This document shows, one piece after another, positions 43,976 through 51,803 of a DNA stretch of 64,000 nt. The first letter of the stretch is position 1, and each line of letters starts with the position of its first letter. Origin of the DNA: JANQMY01 sp965228775. GTDB lineage: Bacteria; Pseudomonadota; Alphaproteobacteria; JANQMY01. The notes below the pieces were generated by a model that saw nothing but the letters and a program-made list of their open reading frames with translations, made no database searches and was not told where the DNA came from. The DNA lies in contig OZ245840.1 of assembly GCA_965228775.1 (NCBI GenBank), positions 2,356,001 to 2,420,000 on the forward strand, in the 5' to 3' direction. The position numbers and the translations under genes are program-made.

Positions 43976-43990
43976 TATGCGTTATGCATA
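43976..43990. promoter_or_regulatory. Candidate MarR operator 2
   Basis: TATGCGTTATGCATA is the exact reverse complement of the site at 43933-43947. It lies 11 bases before the ATG at 44001 of the MarR gene (and covers an alternative ATG at 43977), a position that would block its own expression when bound. Confidence 0.65.
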
Positions 43991-44000
43991 CTTTGTCGGC

Positions 44001-44495
44001 ATGGACCGCACGACAAACCTGCTCGGGGCGCTTGCCCTCGGACTCACCGACCGGATTAAGTCCGGCATGGAAAACACACTTGACCGCTCCGGTGAAACGG
44101 CGGCGGCAATCATCGTCCTTGGATATGCACCTGGACTGTCCGTTGAAATCCTTCGCCAGGTTCTGGATCTTTCACACCCCGGTACGGTGCGTTTGATCGA
44201 CCGGCTGGAAGAGGACGGCCTTGTCGAAAGACGGAAGGCCGAAGATGGCCGGGCTGTTGCGCTGCATCTGACGCGAAAGGGCAGCAAGCTGCGCCAGCAG
44301 TTGATGGACCGTCGACTTGATACGCTGGAAGCCGCCCTCAAAGGGCTTAGCGCTAACGAGCGGCTGGTTCTCGGGAATCTACTCGCGAAGGTGCTGACGA
44401 ACCTGCCGGAAACCGAAATGGCAAAACACCGCATTTGCCGCCTCTGTGCCGTCCGGACGTGCAGCGACTGCCCAATTCCGGGCCATGCGATTTGA
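44001..44495 (+). CDS. MarR family regulator with C-terminal cysteine cluster
   Basis: A 164-residue winged-helix regulator. DNA-binding part: LSVEILRQVLDLSHPGTVRLIDRLEEDGLVERRKAEDGRAVALHLTRKG, with the wing before DGRA. The C-terminus adds ICRLCAVRTCSDCPIPG, a C-x2-C-x4-C-x2-C cluster that could bind zinc or sense thiol oxidation. The ATG at 44001 is preferred over that at 43977, since the latter would fall within the operator. Two identical inverted copies of TATGC-N5-GCATA flank its promoter and a third near-copy is 2.7 kb away, before the GNAT gene. Confidence 0.85.
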   Translation: MDRTTNLLGALALGLTDRIKSGMENTLDRSGETAAAIIVLGYAPGLSVEILRQVLDLSHPGTVRLIDRLEEDGLVERRKAEDGRAVALHLTRKGSKLRQQLMDRRLDTLEAALKGLSANERLVLGNLLAKVLTNLPETEMAKHRICRLCAVRTCSDCPIPGHAI

Positions 44496-44556
44496 TCGGC
44501 CCTCCAAGAACGATCGGCACGATCCTCACCTTCGCCGGCCACTCAATGTGTTGGTC

Positions 44557-45345
44557 TTAGGCCCGGCCCCATTTTCCGAATCGGACACGTGTCATCCAGA
44601 CCAGCAGCACGCCAATGGGGAAGAAGGCCAGGGCGAGCGGCAGCAATGATTGATTGAACCAATCCGGAAAGAATTGCGGTTGCCCAAGAAACAACGAGCC
44701 GGATGCAATGAAAAAAGACGCGCACATGCGCCATAAATGGCGCGCGATCCGGGCCTGCTCGCTTAGACGACGCCGGACAAGCACGTTTAGCTCGCCAAAG
44801 GCCGCGGCCGATCCGGCAATGGTGAAAATGAGGAATGCCTGGGGCGGCGACCCATCCACGGTGCCCGTTTCGTTTCGCGCCCCCATGGCCATGAAAAGCA
44901 AGCCCATACCGGTTATGGCAACAGCCGCCACAAGACCTATGATCTCGACCTGCCCCGCATCGAAAGTCTGCCGGCGTGCCGCCGCCACGCCGGAGATCAG
45001 AAGATAAAGCGCCAGAATGCCCGCCACGAAATTGGGCCGCTGACCTTCCGTAAGGAATGGCGCCACGCCGGCACCGATGAGATAGGTCACGAACATCGAT
45101 ACGAGAAAAACCTTGCCGGCCATACGATGCAGCACCGCGCCTTTTTCCGAAAAGGATGCAGTGAACCCGGATGCAAGGCCGACCGTGCCGCCACCGATAT
45201 GCAGATACAGCAACAGAGCCGCCCCCATATGCGCCAGAAGCGGCGCATCGAGGCTGACCTCCAAACGGGCCGCATGCGCCGCCCCGCCGGTACACATCAA
45301 TCCGATGAAAAGAGCCATCGCCAGATGCTTGGTGTGATTGGTCAT
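44557..45345 (-). CDS. DUF2306-like membrane protein
   Basis: A 262-residue inner-membrane protein with seven to eight hydrophobic helices. HIGGGTVGLASGFTASFSEKGAVLHRMAG, whose histidines are the family marks, and the NFVAGILALYLL and PQAFLIFTIAGSAAAFGEL segments resemble DUF2306/cytochrome b561-like proteins. Role unknown. The ATG at 45343-45345 has GAGGGAGG upstream. It is divergent from the AraC regulator at 45490, with 144 bases between them, so it is a likely target of that regulator. Confidence 0.65.
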   Translation of the reverse strand: MTNHTKHLAMALFIGLMCTGGAAHAARLEVSLDAPLLAHMGAALLLYLHIGGGTVGLASGFTASFSEKGAVLHRMAGKVFLVSMFVTYLIGAGVAPFLTEGQRPNFVAGILALYLLISGVAAARRQTFDAGQVEIIGLVAAVAITGMGLLFMAMGARNETGTVDGSPPQAFLIFTIAGSAAAFGELNVLVRRRLSEQARIARHLWRMCASFFIASGSLFLGQPQFFPDWFNQSLLPLALAFFPIGVLLVWMTRVRFGKWGRA

Positions 45346-45489
45346 TCGGCCTCCCTCGACCACGCGCTACAATTGCTGGAAAAACGGACGAGGAGATTGG
45401 CCCGGGACCGAGATTTCGGCCATGACATGCTGTAACAAGAGCATGACCACAGGTAACAAGGCGGCAACCGGAAGAACAAAGCGCGGAAC

Positions 45490-46512
45490 ATGACACAGGC
45501 AACGGCATCCGCTGGGTTGGTCAGCAGTCTGATTTCATTCGCCGTCGCGCACAAAGCAGCGCGTGCCGATCTTTTGCGGGCAGCGGACCTCTCGGCCAGC
45601 GATCTTGATGATCCCGACACGCGCATTCCTTTGGACAAATATCAAAAATTGATCCGATCGGCCCAATCTCTCTGCGGTGATCCGGCCATCGCTTTGAAGT
45701 GGGGTGAAAGCGTGGACATCGCCGAGTTCTCTGTGGTCGGCCTCATCATGAACGCGTCGCCGACCATGGGCGATGCACTGACCCAACTGCAGCGGTATGG
45801 CCGATTGGCCGTCGAACTCAGCATGACGGCGGCCGAACCAAGATTGACGATCCAACAAAAAGGGGAAGACGTCTGGCTTGTGGACACCCGTCCGAACCCG
45901 AACGATTTTCCTGAGCTTTCCGAAACATCATTCGCACGGCTGGTTTCCGGCCCAAGGCGGTTTTTGAAACAACCGCACGTTTTGGAAATTCACTTCACGC
46001 ATGATGCGCCATCCCACGCGGACGAGTATGAACGTATTTTTCAGTGTCCCGTCCATTTTGCCCAAAACTGGAATGCCATGAAGCTACACCCGGACACAGC
46101 GTCTTGGCCCGTCCAGCTGGAACCGTCCTACGTATTCGGCATTCTGACCAAGCATGCGGATGCGCTGTTGGAAGACATACGCCAATCGACAACCACACGC
46201 GGCCAGGTGGAACGTCTTCTGTTACCCATTTTGCACACCGGTGCGTTTTCAGCGGAAAGCGCTGCCACCGAACTGGGAATGAGCCGCCAATCTTTGTACA
46301 GACGGCTCAAAGAAGAACAAACCTCGTTCAGTGACGTGGTGGACGGCCTCAGAAACAAGCTGGCCATGGAATATCTCGCCGGGGAGAAAACATCGGTTAA
46401 TGAAACGGCTTATCTTTTGGGCTTTTCCGATCCTGCCTCCTTCTCCCGCGCCTTCAAACGATGGACAGGAAAAAGTCCGCGAGACTTCACAGGAGGATCA
46501 GACCGGAGTTAG
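45490..46512 (+). CDS. AraC family transcriptional regulator
   Basis: A 340-residue regulator with an N-terminal ligand/oligomer domain of the Arabinose_bd type (residues 20-200) and a C-terminal pair of helix-turn-helix units: FSAESAATELGMSRQSLYRRLKEEQTSF and VNETAYLLGFSDPASFSRAFKRWTGKSPRDF. The architecture matches OruR/ArgR-like AraC regulators that sense small catabolites. It is divergent from the DUF2306-like gene. Its stop codon TAG is the first three bases of a MITE-like element, so the original C-terminus may have been changed. Confidence 0.88.
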   Translation: MTQATASAGLVSSLISFAVAHKAARADLLRAADLSASDLDDPDTRIPLDKYQKLIRSAQSLCGDPAIALKWGESVDIAEFSVVGLIMNASPTMGDALTQLQRYGRLAVELSMTAAEPRLTIQQKGEDVWLVDTRPNPNDFPELSETSFARLVSGPRRFLKQPHVLEIHFTHDAPSHADEYERIFQCPVHFAQNWNAMKLHPDTASWPVQLEPSYVFGILTKHADALLEDIRQSTTTRGQVERLLLPILHTGAFSAESAATELGMSRQSLYRRLKEEQTSFSDVVDGLRNKLAMEYLAGEKTSVNETAYLLGFSDPASFSRAFKRWTGKSPRDFTGGSDRS

Positions 46513-46778
46513 AGCGCTTCATGGTCATATTGAATCGTTCTGACAGTGCGATTTTTCGTCAGGACGAGAAGGTCGCCGATGAGCGTAGTGGGGCTACGGT
46601 CGAGGCGGCCGACGCTGTCCTGGCGAAAAAGCGCCTGTCCCTGCGGGTTGCCCAGCGGTGAGCGTCCGCATCGTTGCGATCCTCACCCGATGCCCCACAT
46701 CGTTTTTCGGATCGCGCCTTGCGGAGACACTCACCGCTGGACAACAGAACTGCTTCAATATGACCATGAAACGCTCTA
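46510..46778. mobile_element. MITE-like element with 25-base terminal inverted repeats
   Basis: Left end 46510-46534 and right end 46754-46778 are inverted 25-base copies with one mismatch, each opening TAGAGCG and closing with TTCATGGTCATATTGAA. Inside are two more inverted pairs, 46548-46565 with 46617-46634 (16 of 18 bases) and 46652-46662 with 46730-46740 (11 of 11), so the 269-base element can fold on itself. No transposase frame is present, so it would be non-autonomous. The left end supplies the stop codon of the AraC gene. A flanking direct repeat, expected of a target duplication, was not clearly seen. Confidence 0.7.
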
Positions 46779-46823
46779 GAGCCTCTTTCGAATGGTCTCG
46801 AGACAAGGAACGGCTCAAGGTTT

Positions 46824-48305
46824 TTAGACGGTCTGTGTCATTTGGATCTTATCGTTTTCAATCCGCAGAGCCTTGTCCATATACATCTGCGCTGATTGCT
46901 CATCGCCCCTTTTGTGGGAGATTTGGGCAAGCATTCGATAAGCCCCGTTGAAGTTCGGATCAATCATCAGCGCGTCGTGGAGGACCTTCTCGGCTTGATC
47001 CGTATGCCCATGAATTCGGTAGCCATTCGCCAGGCCAAAAAGCCAAACCGCTTGCCCCGGATAGGTAGGGCTGATGCGGATCGCATTACTCATCAAAGCA
47101 AGGCCTTCATCAAACCTGCCTTGCAGAAACCGGCCCCACCCGAGCGCTGCGTGCGCTTGTCCGTTGGACGGATCGATCTTGATCGCCCGCAACAAATGCT
47201 GAACCCCGGCATCAACTTCGCCGACATCACACAACGCGCACCCCACATAGCCCAACACATCAGAAGAATATCCATCCAGCTCAATGGCGCGCTCTGACAG
47301 GTCGATCACGTCCTGCTTGATTTTGCCTGTCTTGTCTCTGAGAACGCCGAACTTAACGCCCAGGCCGTAGAAGACCGCCATAGAGGCGATCGCAGGCGCA
47401 TAGCCGGGATCAATTTCCATCGCCAGCTTAACCCGGTCGAGCGCCTTGTTCAGACCTGCTTTGTTCCAACCTTCCTGCTGGCTGATAACCCAAGCCCATT
47501 TCACGTGTTCCACGGCGGTCGGGTTTGCACCCGCACGCTGTTCCAGCCGGCGCACTTCGGCCAAGTTGATTTCCGACCCGAGGTGATTCACGATTTCCGC
47601 TATGACCGTGTTCTGCAGATCAAGCACTTCATCCGTAGACCGATCAAACTCTAGCGCCGCAGCGGTTACCCCGGTTTCACCTTCAATAATGTGCACCGAC
47701 AAGCGGATCAGGCTTCCATGTGGCCGAAGCGTTCCCTCGATAAGGTAGCCAACATCGAGAAGCGCACTCATCTCCTGCGCCGACATTGTCGTATCGCCAT
47801 ACATGTTCGATATCTTGCGCGACATCACAACATAGTCCTTAACGCGGGCAAGCTGTGTTGTCAGATCCGCATGCACCACATCCGCCAGAACTTGATGGGC
47901 GGGATCATTTGAAATCAAACGGAACGGCATCACCAACAAGGAGACCATTCCCGGCTTCAGGGGGACCGGCGGTGGCACCACGGCAGGACGGTCTTGTTCG
48001 TCTTCGATTTCTTGGACAAATCGAAAGCCCGTGCCGTGAATCGTTTTGATGAATGCTTGCGCCTTCCCATCGTCGCCCAGCGCCTTCCGCGCCGCTTTAA
48101 TTCGGCTGGACACCACGGAGTCGGAAATGATCCGGCCTTCCCAAACCGCTTCGACCAATTCATCCCGGTGAACCACGCGATCCCGGTGCTCGATCAGAAA
48201 GCCAAGCAAGGCGAACACCTGCGGCTCCAGCGGAACGACGTCGCCGGAACGCCGAAGTTCAGCTTTCTTTCGATCGAACTCGTATGAGGCAAATCGATAG
48301 ACCAT
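46824..48305 (-). CDS. OmpR/CadC-type winged-helix regulator with TPR repeats
   Basis: A 493-residue regulator. An N-terminal trans_reg_C winged helix (about residues 5-100: LEPQVFALLGFLIEHRDRVVHR, and the recognition region ISDSVVSSRIKAARKALGDD) is followed by a region resembling adenylate-cyclase-associated TolB-like sequence (VLADVVHADLTTQLARVKDYVVMSR) and then TPR units to the end (for example GQAHAALGWGRFLQGRFDEGL, GAYRMLAQISHKRGDEQSA). There is no membrane segment. It is divergent from the OsmC-flavoprotein operon, whose likely regulator it is. Confidence 0.85.
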   Translation of the reverse strand: MVYRFASYEFDRKKAELRRSGDVVPLEPQVFALLGFLIEHRDRVVHRDELVEAVWEGRIISDSVVSSRIKAARKALGDDGKAQAFIKTIHGTGFRFVQEIEDEQDRPAVVPPPVPLKPGMVSLLVMPFRLISNDPAHQVLADVVHADLTTQLARVKDYVVMSRKISNMYGDTTMSAQEMSALLDVGYLIEGTLRPHGSLIRLSVHIIEGETGVTAAALEFDRSTDEVLDLQNTVIAEIVNHLGSEINLAEVRRLEQRAGANPTAVEHVKWAWVISQQEGWNKAGLNKALDRVKLAMEIDPGYAPAIASMAVFYGLGVKFGVLRDKTGKIKQDVIDLSERAIELDGYSSDVLGYVGCALCDVGEVDAGVQHLLRAIKIDPSNGQAHAALGWGRFLQGRFDEGLALMSNAIRISPTYPGQAVWLFGLANGYRIHGHTDQAEKVLHDALMIDPNFNGAYRMLAQISHKRGDEQSAQMYMDKALRIENDKIQMTQTV

Positions 48306-48374
48306 GAAACAATTGCGCAATGAAATCAGTGGTTTAAGGGAAGTTTTACTGCATTATCCGGGCAAATTCCAGAA

Positions 48375-48382
48375 ATACCGGT
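48375..48382. promoter_or_regulatory. ATACCGGT direct-repeat motif, copy 1
   Basis: ATACCGGT, part of the nine-base direct repeat AATACCGGT, lies in the intergenic region between the winged-helix regulator and the OsmC operon, near the regulator gene. A second copy is at 48454-48461. Such spaced repeats are the usual form of OmpR-type binding sites, but the 79-base spacing is larger than normal. Confidence 0.35.
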
Positions 48383-48453
48383 GACAATGACTGTTGCAGA
48401 AATTCACAGCAGCCGTGCGTCTTACAGCGGCGAAGGTGCACTGATCAACGTGA

Positions 48454-48461
48454 ATACCGGT
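48454..48461. promoter_or_regulatory. ATACCGGT direct-repeat motif, copy 2
   Basis: Second copy of the AATACCGGT repeat, 108 bases upstream of the first OsmC ATG. Same-strand orientation as copy 1, so a direct repeat. Role as a regulator site is inferred from position alone. Confidence 0.35.
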
Positions 48462-48568
48462 AATCTCCATCAAATCTCCAAGAACTCTTCAAGATTGGGA
48501 ACCGCGATGCGCGTATTCAAGCGCCCATCGTTGAAAAAACATTTCCCCTAACTCTTGGAGAGACCCAA

Positions 48569-49138
48569 ATGACAGATACCCAGAATGAGACAAGTCAGCT
48601 CAATGGCGTCAATGTCGGTGCCTTGCTCGATGCGCGCGAAGCGCTGGAGGCAGCGCCGGACGCTGCGAAATTCACCTTCCGCGCCACCAGTGAATGGAAA
48701 GAAGGCGTTCACACCAAAACCGTGATGAACGGATTTTTTGGCCTGGGTGAAGAACAATCCCGCAGTAAAACGCACATGGTCGAAACCGATCATCCTGAAG
48801 TGTTTGCCGCCCCTGACGCAGCGGCAACGCCGGTCGAGCTTGTGCTGTCCGGCCTTGCCGGTTGCATCACCGCCGGCATTGCCACCGTCGCCGAAAACCG
48901 GGGCATCAAATTGCGCTCCGTAAAAGCAACACTTTCGGGCGACATGAACCTTTATGGCATCCTTGGAATCGACAGCGATGTACGCAACGGCTTCAGCGGC
49001 ATCCACGTCAATTATGACATCAATGCGGACGCCAGCGAAGACGATATCGCCGCGCTGGTTGCTCAGTCCCAAAAACGATCCGCCGTTTTTGACATCGTTA
49101 CCAACCCAACAAACGTCTTCGTCACGGTCAACAAATAG
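48569..49138 (+). CDS. OsmC family protein, first copy
   Basis: A 189-residue OsmC/Ohr-fold protein, normally a thiol peroxidase for organic hydroperoxides. The fold segments are VELVLSGLAGCITAGIATVAENRG, with the reactive Cys in LAGCI, and SQKRSAVFDIVTNPTNVFV. In Ohr a second cysteine lies in that last segment; here the position is occupied by Ser, so this is a one-cysteine OsmC-like variant and may not be a typical peroxidase. First gene of a four-gene operon with a flavoprotein, a second OsmC and a methyltransferase. A GGAGAG site precedes the ATG. Confidence 0.85.
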   Translation: MTDTQNETSQLNGVNVGALLDAREALEAAPDAAKFTFRATSEWKEGVHTKTVMNGFFGLGEEQSRSKTHMVETDHPEVFAAPDAAATPVELVLSGLAGCITAGIATVAENRGIKLRSVKATLSGDMNLYGILGIDSDVRNGFSGIHVNYDINADASEDDIAALVAQSQKRSAVFDIVTNPTNVFVTVNK

Positions 49139-49167
49139 TCCGTGCTCTTGCAGAAGGAGCGAGTCCC

Positions 49168-50418
49168 ATGCGTCACGCAACGGTGATCATTCTCGGGGCA
49201 GGCCAAGCAGGTTTGGCCATGAGCCACTGCCTTACCCAACGGTCCATTGACCATGTCCTCCTGGAACGGGGACAGGTCGCGCATTCTTGGCGGACCGAAC
49301 GCTGGGACTCGCTGCGTCTGCTGACGCCAAATTGGCAAAGCCGGTTGCCGGGTTTTTCGTACAATGGAGACGATCCCGATGGTTTCCGCACAATGCCGGA
49401 AACCATCGACTTTCTGTCGTCTTACGCAAGCCACATCTCGGCACCGGTCAAGACGGAAACCAACGTCAAGCGGGTCTATCCATTTGACGACGGATACTGC
49501 GTGGAAACCGATCGCGGCGATTGGAAATGCCGGGCCGTCGTCATCGCCACAGGGGCCTGCAACACGCCGCATGTGCCGCGGGCGGCGGAGACGATCCCGG
49601 CAACGGTGCGCACCATGACACCCTTTGACTACCGCAACCCGAATGATGTGGATGAAGGCGGTGTACTGATTGTCGGCGCCTCGGCAACCGGCGTGCAACT
49701 GGCGAAAGAACTTCAACTGTCCGGCAGGCAAGTCACTTTGGCTGTGGGTGAGCATGTGCGCGTTCCCCGGCTGTACCGGGGGCGCGACATAAAATGGTGG
49801 ATGGATGTTACCGGCGTTCTTGATGTGGGACTGGACGGTATCGATGACATCAATCGTGCCCGGAACGTGCCATCGTTACAACTGATCGGCAGCCCAACTC
49901 ATGAAACCATCAGTTTGAACAGCCTGCAAAGCATCGGCGTGTCAATAACCGGGCGCTTGATGGGCGCGACGGACCGGCATTTTCAGTTCTCCGGTTCGCT
50001 CGCAAATATGTGCAGCCTCGCAGACCTCAAGATGAACCGGTTGCTTGACGAGATCGACAATTGGGCCAGCGAAAATCATGTCACCGCAGGCTTGGAACCG
50101 CCCTACCGGCTGCGCCCGACCCAAATACCTGAAACGCCGGCACTGAGTCTGGACCTTATGACGGCCGGCATCAAAACAGTGATTTGGGCGACCGGGTTTT
50201 ACCCGGACTATTCGTGGTTGGACGTGCCGGTTCTCGACCGGAAAGGCAGGCTTCGTCACCAGGGTGGCGTTGTCGACGCCTCTGGACTCTATGTCATCGG
50301 ATTGCCGTTCCTTCGCCGCCGGAAATCCAGCTTGATCGACGGCGCCGGGGACGATGCACGTGATTTGTCCGTACACCTCGAAGCCTATCTGGCGGACGGC
50401 GGCGCCAGAGCGGCATGA
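49168..50418 (+). CDS. FAD/NAD(P)-dependent monooxygenase-like flavoprotein
   Basis: A 416-residue two-dinucleotide-domain flavoprotein of the flavin-containing monooxygenase/CzcO-like group. The FAD loop is ILGAGQAGLAMSHCL (residues 8-22), and the NADPH loop is VLIVGASATGVQLAKEL in the middle; RWDSLRLLTPNWQSRLPGF and IWATGFYPDYSWL are family marks. Likely oxidises a sulphur or nitrogen atom. It lies between two OsmC genes with 29 and 21 base gaps, all co-directional, so the product is probably part of a thiol/peroxide-related pathway. Confidence 0.88.
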   Translation: MRHATVIILGAGQAGLAMSHCLTQRSIDHVLLERGQVAHSWRTERWDSLRLLTPNWQSRLPGFSYNGDDPDGFRTMPETIDFLSSYASHISAPVKTETNVKRVYPFDDGYCVETDRGDWKCRAVVIATGACNTPHVPRAAETIPATVRTMTPFDYRNPNDVDEGGVLIVGASATGVQLAKELQLSGRQVTLAVGEHVRVPRLYRGRDIKWWMDVTGVLDVGLDGIDDINRARNVPSLQLIGSPTHETISLNSLQSIGVSITGRLMGATDRHFQFSGSLANMCSLADLKMNRLLDEIDNWASENHVTAGLEPPYRLRPTQIPETPALSLDLMTAGIKTVIWATGFYPDYSWLDVPVLDRKGRLRHQGGVVDASGLYVIGLPFLRRRKSSLIDGAGDDARDLSVHLEAYLADGGARAA

Positions 50419-50439
50419 GGAAATGAGAGGAGTAAGAAA

Positions 50440-50970
50440 ATGACAGATGCGGAAACAATCAAAGAACGGCTCGACCGGGCGTCGGAAACCGTATCCATGC
50501 GGCCGAAGGTTGGTCAACGGGTTTACAGAAACACCGCCGTGGTCGGTGATGGATTGCTCTGTCACGTCACGGAAAAGGATCACAGTCTCATGGTGGACGT
50601 TCCAAAATCCATGGGCGGCGATAACACTGGCCCCACACCCAGCACAATATTGCGTACGGCTCTTACAAGCTGCGTTGCCATCGGCATCAAAATGTGGGCC
50701 GCTCGTCGCGGCGTTCCCATCGACCGCATTGAGGTGTCGGCTGAAACCGACGTAGACGCCCGCGGGCAATTAGGTGTGTGCGATGCGGTGACCCCCGGCT
50801 TCGAAGGCATTCGCATGCTCATCGCCATGGACTCCCAGGCGCCGCAAGCCGACCTGGAAGAGATTGTGGCCGTTTCACTTAAGTACAGTCCACTCATTGA
50901 AGTGCTGGATAAACCCCAACCCATCGAGACGACACTTGTGGTTCGCGAAACCATCGAGAAAAGGAGCTGA
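50440..50970 (+). CDS. OsmC family protein, second copy
   Basis: A 176-residue OsmC-like protein, diverged from the first copy. TPSTILRTALTSCVAIGIKMWAA holds the conserved Cys in TSCV, and VSLKYSPLIEVLDKPQPI aligns with the second reactive segment, where the usual Cys is not present. Both copies therefore carry only the first cysteine. Its ATG lies 21 bases after the flavoprotein stop, and its own stop is 2 bases before the methyltransferase ATG. Confidence 0.82.
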   Translation: MTDAETIKERLDRASETVSMRPKVGQRVYRNTAVVGDGLLCHVTEKDHSLMVDVPKSMGGDNTGPTPSTILRTALTSCVAIGIKMWAARRGVPIDRIEVSAETDVDARGQLGVCDAVTPGFEGIRMLIAMDSQAPQADLEEIVAVSLKYSPLIEVLDKPQPIETTLVVRETIEKRS

Positions 50971-50972
50971 TC

Positions 50973-51803
50973 ATGGACGCCAAGCTTCAACGACGAATCC
51001 AACGGTACGGGTGGGACAAAGCCGCCAGCGCCTATGAAGACGGATGGCGGCACAGCCTTGCCTTGGTTCAAGCCCGGCTCATTGAACTTGCAGATGCGAA
51101 GCCAGGAGAGCGGGTGCTGGATATTGCCTGCGGGACCGGCCTTGTGACCTTTCCTTTGGCTGCCGCCGTAGGACCAACTGGACACGTTTCGGCGACAGAC
51201 ATTTCCGAGGAAATGGTGCGGACCGTGGATGAACAGGCGCGCGAGCGTGGTCTTGGTCAAGTTGATGCGATGCGTACTGACGCCGAAGCGCTGGAAATGT
51301 TTGAAGATAACAGCTTCGATCTGGTCACTTGCGCATTGGGCCTCATGTATTTTCCCGACACACTCAAGGCCATCGGCGAAGCGCGGCGGGTTTTGAAACC
51401 CAATGGCCGCGCTGTCTTTGCCGTTTGGGGCGCGCGCCGGAATTGCGGCTGGGCGGAAATCTTCCCCATTGTCGATAACCGCGTGAAATCGGAAGTATGC
51501 CCCCTTTTCTTCCGGCTTGGCGCTGAATGCGTTTTGGCTGACGAGATGAGGCAGGCAGGGTTTTCGGATGTCCGCGATGAACGCATGGAAACGCTTCTGC
51601 CATACGCAAACGCGAATGACGCCGCCGACGCCGCCTTCATCGGAGGGCCCGTTGCGCTTGCCTACAGCCGATTTGACTGTAAGACCAAGGCGGTTGCCCG
51701 CGCGGAATATCTAACGTCCATCGCGCCGTTCCGGTCGGGTTCCGGCTACGACATCCCCGGCGAGTTCGTGGTCTGCGAAGGACGCAAACCAACCCGAGCT
51801 TGA
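50973..51803 (+). CDS. SAM-dependent methyltransferase (UbiE/COQ5-like)
   Basis: A 276-residue class I methyltransferase. Motif I is ERVLDIACGTGLVTFPLA (about residue 47), the strand-2 acidic end is SATDISEEM, and motif IV is FDLVTCALGLMYFPD, then LKPNGRAVFAVWG. It groups with UbiE-like small-molecule methyltransferases, but the substrate is unknown. Two bases follow the OsmC stop (AAGGAG ribosome site), so translation is coupled. Its last 58 bases overlap the convergent epimerase gene. Confidence 0.88.
   Translation: MDAKLQRRIQRYGWDKAASAYEDGWRHSLALVQARLIELADAKPGERVLDIACGTGLVTFPLAAAVGPTGHVSATDISEEMVRTVDEQARERGLGQVDAMRTDAEALEMFEDNSFDLVTCALGLMYFPDTLKAIGEARRVLKPNGRAVFAVWGARRNCGWAEIFPIVDNRVKSEVCPLFFRLGAECVLADEMRQAGFSDVRDERMETLLPYANANDAADAAFIGGPVALAYSRFDCKTKAVARAEYLTSIAPFRSGSGYDIPGEFVVCEGRKPTRA

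Noticed and set aside
44543..45508. Minus-strand frame overlapping the DUF2306-like gene in another phase
   Set aside because: The 44557-45345 frame has a strong ribosome site and hydrophobic helices; the overlapping frame has neither a signal nor a family feature.
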